12,949 nt of DNA from Deltaproteobacteria bacterium. Lineage in GTDB: Bacteria; Desulfobacterota; DSM-4660; Desulfatiglandales; HGW-15. A model generated the notes under the pieces. The model was given only the letters and a program-made list of their open reading frames with translations, was not told where the DNA came from and searched no databases. Shown piece by piece: positions 9,601 to 12,949 of this stretch. How positions within the stretch are numbered: the first letter of the stretch is position 1; every line of letters starts with the position of its first letter. Where the stretch lies: the NCBI GenBank assembly GCA_016932235.1, contig JAFGDF010000184.1, forward strand, positions 1 to 12,949. The letters are read 5' to 3'. A program made the translations under genes and the position numbers.

Positions 9601-10063
9601 GCTGAATCTGTACACTGAGTTGCTTGAGGAGGGTGACGCATTGCCGGATTCCGGTGGCGTACCAGCCGAAGAAGTCCGTGACCAGGGGAACCGGCGCGCA
9701 GGAGAGGGTGTCAAGAAGGCTGGCAACCCCTTCCAGAAAGTCTATGCTCGCCTGCTGGCTCGGTTGGGCTGCCACGATCTTGTTATAGGATGTCTCGAGG
9801 TTTCCCAGAATATCGACGACCTCGAGAATCTTTTGGGCCTTGCTGATTGGTTCGATTCCCGTTCCCGAGAACTCGCTGAAGGACTCGTCGAGCTTTTCGT
9901 AGGTCTTCTCTACGGCCAGGTCCTTGAATTCCTCCAGAGTCTGCTCCCAAAGGTCCGGCTCCTTGTCCTGGGACAAGGCAATCCCCATGGTTAAGGGGGA
10001 TACCGCCAGGAGAACCATGGCAATACAGAAGATGAATTCGGGCCGAATCTTTTTCGCTCTCAT
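6686..10063 (-). CDS. Large secreted protein with helical N-terminal half, beta modules and C-terminal dockerin-like domain
   Basis: Not recognised as a named protein. The preferred start is the ATG at 10063 (1125 aa): GGGGAGGA is well spaced before it and it opens a clear Sec signal peptide (basic RAKKIR, hydrophobic FIFCIAMVLLAV, likely cleavage near residues 28-31). An upstream ATG at 10126 would bury the signal. Residues about 40-425 look helical and rich in Glu, Gln and Ala. About 470-1060 is beta-type, with a module present twice: YAGNVSLEG (693-701) then DLSGYECQW (737-745), and YVDRLSLEG (956-964) then DLSDYECLW (987-995). The C-terminus has two EF-hand-like loops in the dockerin arrangement, DVNADGTLTLAD (1067-1078, intact calcium ligands) and DISQDSRIGLEE (1101-1112, less regular). 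Dockerins bind cohesin domains; no cohesin is encoded here, and outside cellulosomes such modules serve other surface or secreted assemblies. The gene is visibly more G+C-rich than its neighbours, which suggests transfer. Confidence 0.85.
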   Translation of the reverse strand: MRAKKIRPEFIFCIAMVLLAVSPLTMGIALSQDKEPDLWEQTLEEFKDLAVEKTYEKLDESFSEFSGTGIEPISKAQKILEVVDILGNLETSYNKIVAAQPSQQASIDFLEGVASLLDTLSCAPVPLVTDFFGWYATGIRQCVTLLKQLSVQIQQTCLLAVKEGDLDFALYNGGEEVVQELLRKQRQDALAASAAKTVARRQAWLKRKAQEIDSFCPTGNAETDPGKGFSLFVKGLVEALEKGVGKEGEFAGQFDRILSYTKFRYRALFEVTVPRDRLEEDYSTWMAGLVVAAKETLATLQAHVPLLREAADKVAAAQRALNYVRYIVADIGDDTEKETLSNLDGTAPPLWTLIGTLKTGIPSGEPVLTREGALQRFDDLVADHDRVATATQLRDDASEFLQQAMDFRQAMLDKLTAWKAAQPTAGTPYQTITSRPETTDLSADAVTEAVRRFPRGVDPRLQCRTVVKNVVEREEEVDGKTVLRTYYQFAEGGPHFQFDTAGDPQGILSAAPEAVTGLKGGYGSFTASTAGYPSFSYSLGVDYPTSDVTLQEGTLERKFSSTVHEYQGITLTPSVVRLFTPSTEWDTASDSTQVSVKYDFSKGTAYQVNPEEGNLRVTSSNEAVIGVEDARITHPHYGFGTFNLLAGEPGECEVVFSIVNDLGNEIHSSTVDDPADVLAARSLTVKSNRVRIYAGNVSLEGVPMEFTDEGAVILRGGVKVNAGDTLELRVDVEGPGDLSGYECQWLRYPGLTLYPEVEYPVTAFVGDVSTNRLKVPVGTKPGTSFYMMVKIRPSGSATPVFTGVVPGVQVAPAKLSQVSLFVGFPGEDPSLPEEPRLLNELHLFLSRTLYQPNVEVFPAGYFSDVLNGTVTKDVYRSTDYMDTVGLFHRYTNLMHVPGILQASSRADSATQDYFHFIKPIGIGVTALYSNSWAYSTQVYVDNDRGCVRSGNAIQVYVDRLSLEGLQFRKAAAGEPFALRLNVPTEGDLSDYECLWSLTAGVEGLAAEVTGFVKGADGVWSSENLWSIASDLAGQTVSVDVAIRYKGSLFALGKDRVTLSIVAPLLSDVNADGTLTLADVILILKIINGQPTAGETVRMAADISQDSRIGLEEAVHLLHEIAQMRD

Positions 10064-10201
10064 GGCATCTATCCTCCCCTTTTCCGCCCCTGAAGGGCGG
10101 GATACTGGGTTGGGAAGTATTCCCAAGCCGTTTGAAAGGTCGTTACCAATGAGCCGCTTCTAACGAGGACGGTGTTTGTTTGATAAGAATTCCCTTTTGA
10201 G
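10064..10201 (-). promoter_or_regulatory. Structured 5' leader of the dockerin-protein gene (three inverted repeats)
   Basis: Between the predicted transcription start (about 10201) and the ATG at 10063 lie three perfect inverted repeats: TCGTTA/TAACGA (10140-10145 and 10161-10166, 15-base loop), TTGGGAA-GTA-TTCCCAA (10110-10126), and CCGCCC/GGGCGG (10084-10089 and 10095-10100, 5-base loop). The last ends only a few bases upstream of the ribosome binding site GGGGAGG, so folding could affect translation. It does not match a riboswitch class I can recognise. The middle repeat could instead be a protein binding site. Confidence 0.45.
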
Positions 10202-10207
10202 GAATTG

Positions 10208-10236
10208 AGTATATGGAGTTAGGTGTTGTATGTCAA
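10208..10236 (-). promoter_or_regulatory. Near-consensus sigma-70 promoter for the dockerin-protein gene
   Basis: On the minus strand, TTGACA (10236-10231) is followed by exactly 17 bases and TATACT (10213-10208), which is a perfect -35 and a five-of-six -10. Transcription would start near 10201 and give a leader of about 138 bases before the signal-peptide ATG at 10063. This is the best promoter match in the window. Confidence 0.7.
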
Positions 10237-10273
10237 CAGAAAATCACCCCATCATATTGTAGGTCCATTGACC

Positions 10274-10552
10274 TTACAACGATACTGATTGTTTTTTGAT
10301 AAATTCTTGAATAGGTTTTCGTCTATATGCAACCGGCTCCCTGTTGATTTCTTGGATGCCTTTAAGTATTATTTTCTTTAGCTCCTCCTTAGATTCAACG
10401 CGGATATGCCTTAGAAAAGTTCTAGAGATTTTTGAAATGAAGGTTTCAACAAGGTTAAGCCATGAACCATTTTTGGGGTTATGTACGTAAATAAATCTGT
10501 TCGGGAGAGAAGCAAGATAGCTCATGGTTTCTTTAGAAATACGGGCCGAATG
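10274..10552 (-). pseudogene. IS630-family transposase, C-terminal fragment
   Basis: The minus-strand frame reads HSARISKET, then YLASLPNRF, VHNPKNGSWLNLVETFISKI and a basic tail, which is the C-terminal third of an IS630-type DDE transposase. The NGSWLNLVE segment carries the Glu I take to be the third acidic residue of the catalytic triad. The rest of the protein, with the other catalytic residues, is missing, so it cannot be active. The family normally reads DNHSA at the fragment's upstream edge; here a stop codon precedes HSA, consistent with a lost base or a junction there. An imperfect inverted repeat at 10258-10278 (TGTAGGTC, CATT, GACCTTACA, one bulge) overlaps the stop codon and could be an IS-end relic or a terminator. 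An ATG at 10525 could start an 83-residue peptide, but there is no sign that it is expressed. Confidence 0.8.
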
Positions 10553-10638
10553 TTACACGGGTTTCAACCATTGATCTGGAAGATCTTGGTAAAAAATTCG
10601 GAATGCAAAAGATTATTTCAGATGCTGTGAACGTATAA
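10552..10638 (+). pseudogene. Unidentified 3' gene scrap abutting the IS630 fragment
   Basis: Starting where the transposase similarity stops, the plus strand reads VTRVSTIDLEDLGKKFGMQK and then IISDAVNV before a TAA at 10636-10638. It looks like the C-terminal end of a real soluble protein cut by the insertion or by a later deletion. It has no start of its own and is too short to assign to a family. It may be chance coding. Confidence 0.3.
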
Positions 10639-10709
10639 TTATTGATTATAATTGATACTTTTTAAAATTGAATGTATCCTTACATGATATTCAGTTAGTA
10701 AGGAGTTTG

Positions 10710-10949
10710 ATGATGATTAATAATACTGCAAAATATAGGAAAATAAATGCAGGATATATGGGCCGGCTTGTTGAATAGCCGAAGGTTATTACTGAGGGTA
10801 AAAATCTTGAGGAGTGCCGGGAAATGCTGTGGGATGCTCTTAATGAAATGGTCCTGGCCTATAGGCAGCTTAATAAAGAAATCCCTTTAGGTAATGCGTT
10901 GATCGAACAGCTTCCTGTTGAGGTTGAGCGTGTCGGTCAAGCGATGTGA
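10710..10949 (+). pseudogene. hicB: HicB-family antitoxin gene with an in-frame TAG
   Basis: From ATG 10710 (or 10713), preceded by AAGGAG, the frame reads KYRKINAGYMGRLVE, then a TAG at 10776-10778, then PKVITEGKNLEECREML, ALNEMVLAYRQLNKEIPLGN and LIEQLPVEV to TGA at 10947-10949 (79 codons). HicB antitoxins of this type normally have Trp at the interrupted place (VEWP-VITEG), so a single TGG-to-TAG change explains the break. The stretch after the stop is otherwise undisturbed, so the lesion looks recent. HicB normally neutralises the RNase toxin HicA encoded beside it; no hicA is visible between the IS630 fragment and the next gene. Restart inside the gene would lose the N-terminal half of the HicB fold. 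A sequencing error is also possible. Confidence 0.8.
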
Positions 10950-10972
10950 TTTGATACGCTATTTGGAAAAAA

Positions 10973-11491
10973 ATGAAATTACCTGAATCAATTCAAATAT
11001 TGTTTATTGCTTTCGTGCTATCCATTACAAGTTCATTTGCATCGGCCGGGCAGTTCAGGGTGAAATGGATCTATGACGGAGATACGTTTAAGGCAGCGGG
11101 GAATGATATCGAGATAGTGGTGCGATTTGTAGCCATAGACGCTCCCGAGATATCCTACAGGAAAGGGGAGCCGAGCCAGCCTTTCGGCGATCAGTCAAAG
11201 AGGATGCTGATGGATCTGATCCTGAATAAAACCGTGGAAATTAAAGGATACGGCATTGATAAACAGAACAGGGTGCTTGCCGTTGTTTACTATGGAGGCC
11301 GAAATGTCGGTGTGGAAATGGTTCGGGAAGGCCTGGCGGAGATTTACCGGGGTGAATTGCCGGAAGGCCTGGATCTGAGAGACTACAGACAGGCGGAGTT
11401 CCGGGCGAGAACATCCCGTCAGGGCATGTGGATCCAGGGAGATGCCTATGTAAGCCCCAGGGATTGGAGGGATAGGGAGAGGAGAAGATAG
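10973..11491 (+). CDS. Secreted thermonuclease-like protein (staphylococcal nuclease / TNase family)
   Basis: A 172-residue calcium-dependent-type nuclease, exported. An N-terminal signal peptide (hydrophobic IQILFIAFVLSI, likely cleavage near ASA at 23-25) precedes a single SNase domain. The active-site pattern is complete: DGDT at 35-38 (D37 as the metal ligand), R51 in VVRF, IDAPE at 55-59 (D56, E59), and R100 in DKQNRVLAVVY. The C-terminus is short and very basic, ending in an Arg-rich run. The start has only a weak GGA before it, but the signal peptide supports it. It begins 23 bases after the hicB remnant and may share its transcript. Likely roles are extracellular nucleic-acid breakdown or scavenging of nucleotides. 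Confidence 0.9.
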   Translation: MKLPESIQILFIAFVLSITSSFASAGQFRVKWIYDGDTFKAAGNDIEIVVRFVAIDAPEISYRKGEPSQPFGDQSKRMLMDLILNKTVEIKGYGIDKQNRVLAVVYYGGRNVGVEMVREGLAEIYRGELPEGLDLRDYRQAEFRARTSRQGMWIQGDAYVSPRDWRDRERRR

Positions 11492-11551
11492 GGGAGGAGA
11501 GGCTTTTTAAGAGAGAGATAATCCGGGCGGTTTGGGCCTTGTTTAGGATCA

Positions 11552-11612
11552 CATCAGGATCTGCTCCTGATGATGAGGGCGCTCGGTATCAAGATAAAGC
11601 TGAAACCAGCTT
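11552..11612. other. Two short perfect hairpins after the nuclease gene
   Basis: CATCAGGA/TCCTGATG (11552-11559 and 11565-11572, 5-base loop) and AAGCTG/CAGCTT (11597-11602 and 11607-11612, 4-base loop) lie in the 230-base gap between the convergent nuclease and epimerase genes. Neither is followed by a T-run on the plus strand; the second is followed by a partly T-rich stretch on the minus strand. They may act as terminators, but this is weak. Confidence 0.3.
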
Positions 11613-11613
11613 A

Positions 11614-11703
11614 GTCCGGTTAGGATCTTGCATTAACCTGCTTTTAAAGTTCCCGGATGGTCCATGGGGCTTAATATCTTTCAATGCAAGATCCTAACCG
11701 GAC
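11614..11703. repeat. 90-bp element with perfect 21-bp inverted terminal repeats
   Basis: The arm at 11614-11634 (starting GTCCGGTTAGGATCTTGC) and the arm at 11683-11703 (ending GCAAGATCCTAACCGGAC) are exact reverse complements over 21 bases around a 48-base centre. Similarity stops sharply at both edges. It sits between convergent genes. The stem is longer and the loop larger than in usual terminators and no T-run follows, so a MITE-like or REP-like mobile repeat is more likely than a simple terminator. The flanks do not show an obvious target duplication. Confidence 0.65.
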
Positions 11704-11721
11704 ATTCCTGTGCTGAAACGA

Positions 11722-12681
11722 TCATTTATATAGATTGGGATTATCACGCAGCTCTTTTATAAAATCATCGACTGATTGTTCAAGATTATATTCCGGTCTC
11801 CAGCCCCACTCCTCACGGGCCGTGTGATCATCAAGGCGCGGCAGGCTGTTATATCTTTGTGTCAGTTCGGGATCAGGATCAAAATTCAGGGCGGCTGAGG
11901 GGATCCTGGCCCTGACCATACTATCTATTTCCCGGACCCTAGGGGCAGGGTCCATGCCGTTGATCAGGTAACAGACCGTTTTAATATCCGTGCGGGGCGC
12001 CTCAGACAGTTTGATAAGGGCAAGGGCGGCGTCTTTGAAATAGAGGAGAGGGTGCCTGACGTCAGGGGACATGCGCAGGATATAGGGCCGGCCCATTACA
12101 CTCTCCTCGATCATACGAGAGAAGGGTTGTGCCATGGAGGCCGTTCGAAAACCCGGGCCTAAAACACCCGGATAACGAATACATCTGAAATCCATGGCAT
12201 ACCGTTTCCGGTAATATCTTCCGAGGTTTTCACCAAAGACCTTGCCCACACCGTAGATAGTTCCGGGACGCTGGATCGTATAATCATCCACAGTATCGGC
12301 GTGGATATCCTGTCCATAACTTCCAAAGGAACTGGCAAAGATAACCTGTTCAACATCAAAAAGCCTGGCTGATTCGAGGACGTTGAATGTCCCCAGGATG
12401 TTGGCTTGAAAGGCGGCTGGCGGATCAGCCTCTGCCGGGGCGGTCAGCATGGCACCCAGATGATAGATGATTTTTGGACGGGATTTCGCCACAGCCTCCA
12501 GCACATGGCTGAAGATTCCCAGATCGCCCTGTAAAAGGGTAATCCGGTCCTTTAACTCATCCAGGTTCTTTTTGCCTGGATTTCGATGGAAGGCGATAAT
12601 TTCCGTCTCTCCCCGCTCAATAAGTATTTTAATGAGCCCTGTACCTACCAATCCTGTTGCACCTGTCACTATAACACTCAT
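11722..12681 (-). CDS. NAD-dependent epimerase/dehydratase (extended SDR), threonine-dehydrogenase-like
   Basis: A 319-residue extended short-chain dehydrogenase. The Rossmann motif TGATGLVG is at 6-13, the adenine-side QGDL at 51-54, YHLGA at 73-77, Ser 117-118, and the catalytic YGVGK at 143-147, followed by RYPGVLGPG (169-177). The C-terminal REEWGWRPEYNLE pattern is shared by UDP-sugar epimerases and by SDR-type L-threonine 3-dehydrogenases. RYPG with a small C-terminal domain leans toward the latter, but the substrate is not settled. AGGAGGGG lies six bases before the ATG. The gene is 16 bases downstream of the FabG-like SDR gene, and that gene's stop lies just before this ribosome binding site, so the two are almost certainly one operon. 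Confidence 0.88.
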   Translation of the reverse strand: MSVIVTGATGLVGTGLIKILIERGETEIIAFHRNPGKKNLDELKDRITLLQGDLGIFSHVLEAVAKSRPKIIYHLGAMLTAPAEADPPAAFQANILGTFNVLESARLFDVEQVIFASSFGSYGQDIHADTVDDYTIQRPGTIYGVGKVFGENLGRYYRKRYAMDFRCIRYPGVLGPGFRTASMAQPFSRMIEESVMGRPYILRMSPDVRHPLLYFKDAALALIKLSEAPRTDIKTVCYLINGMDPAPRVREIDSMVRARIPSAALNFDPDPELTQRYNSLPRLDDHTAREEWGWRPEYNLEQSVDDFIKELRDNPNLYK

Positions 12682-12697
12682 GTTTTTCCCCTCCTGA

Positions 12698-12949
12698 CTA
12701 ACGCATATTCTTTCCCCCGTCCACGAATAGGGTCTGGCCCGTTATAAAAAGTCCGTCCGTGGAAAAGAAAAGGATGGCCCTGGCTATGTCCTCCGGCAGG
12801 CCCGCCCTTCCCAGAGGAATACTTTTGGCAGACATCTCAATGAACTCTTTGGGTACTGAGTCCTGCATCGGTGTCAACGTAAGACCCGGAGCAACACAAT
12901 TGACCCGGATATTGTAGCCTGCCAGTTCTCTTGCAAGAACCTTTGTAAG
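12698..12949 (-). CDS. FabG-like short-chain dehydrogenase/reductase, C-terminal 83 residues (gene runs off window)
   Basis: The frame is open from the window edge to a TAG at 12698-12700. It reads LTKVLARELAGYNIRVNCVA, PG, then SIPLGRAGLPEDIARAILFF and FITGQTLFVDGG, the classical-SDR C-terminus: RVNCVAPG after the catalytic YxxxK helix (which lies beyond the edge) and the ITGQ-VDGG end. Such enzymes are NAD(P)H-dependent reductases or dehydrogenases, for example 3-oxoacyl-ACP reductase or 3-hydroxyacyl-CoA dehydrogenase types; the substrate is unknown. It is the upstream partner of the epimerase-like gene. Confidence 0.9.
   Translation of the reverse strand, partial: LTKVLARELAGYNIRVNCVAPGLTLTPMQDSVPKEFIEMSAKSIPLGRAGLPEDIARAILFFSTDGLFITGQTLFVDGGKNMR

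Noticed and set aside
6659..9994. Several long plus-strand open frames opposite the dockerin gene (for example 7319-8095 and 9155-9994)
   Set aside because: They lie antisense to a well-supported gene of high G+C content, where stop codons are rare on the opposite strand. They lack recognisable motifs and ribosome binding sites.
6686..10063. Cellulosome component
   Set aside because: Only a dockerin-like end is present. There is no glycoside hydrolase or carbohydrate-binding motif and no cohesin gene, so a cellulosome is not supported.
10634..10652. Two TATAAT-like boxes upstream of hicB as a promoter
   Set aside because: No fitting -35 element lies 16-18 bases upstream of either, and the region is AT-rich enough for chance matches.
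10776..10778. TAG in hicB as a pyrrolysine codon
   Set aside because: HicB has tryptophan at this place and no pyrrolysine gene is visible; a one-base TGG-to-TAG mutation is simpler.

Overview
This looks like a stretch of chromosome from an anaerobic, probably sulfate-reducing or syntrophic, deltaproteobacterium-like organism (Desulfobacterota). That guess rests on gene types only: a one-piece GlcD/iron-sulfur/CCG oxidoreductase next to an acyl-CoA ligase, a UbiE/MenG-type quinone methyltransferase, a dockerin-ended secreted protein, and SDR enzymes. No rRNA, tRNA or CRISPR array was seen.

Left part (1-4198, minus strand): a two-gene unit made of a large FAD/4Fe-4S/CCG 2-hydroxyacid-type oxidoreductase (866 aa) followed 50 bases later by an AMP-forming acyl-CoA ligase that lacks only its last residues at the window edge. 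A short AT-rich divergent region separates it from a plus-strand UbiE-family methyltransferase (4462-5196).

Middle part (5197-6685): a broken N-terminal fragment of a photolyase-related (DPRP family) gene lies on the minus strand, head-to-head with an intact DUF523-DUF1722 (TudS/YbgA-like) gene. These two families are known genomic partners, so one partner has been lost here while the other survives.

Right-middle (6686-10236): a G+C-rich gene of about 3.4 kb for a secreted protein with a helical N-terminal half, beta-rich domains including a diverged duplicated module, and a C-terminal dockerin-like pair of EF-hand loops. It has a near-consensus sigma-70 promoter and a leader of about 140 bases with three inverted repeats.

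10237-10972 is a small gene graveyard: the C-terminal third of an IS630-family transposase, an unidentified 3' gene scrap fused to it, and a hicB antitoxin gene with a TAG stop where the family normally has tryptophan, with no hicA beside it. After this come a secreted staphylococcal-nuclease-like protein (10973-11491), a convergent intergenic region with a perfect 21-bp inverted repeat, and a minus-strand pair of SDR genes: an extended-SDR epimerase/threonine-dehydrogenase-like protein and the end of a FabG-like reductase that runs off the window.

The left-hand operon (acid oxidation and CoA activation) and the right-hand SDR pair look like ordinary metabolism. The centre is accessory DNA with repeated signs of gene loss. 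I found no convincing complete new multi-gene system. The most notable items are the dockerin protein with its structured leader, the photolyase remnant beside the DUF523-DUF1722 gene, the interrupted hicB, and the 90-bp inverted-repeat element.
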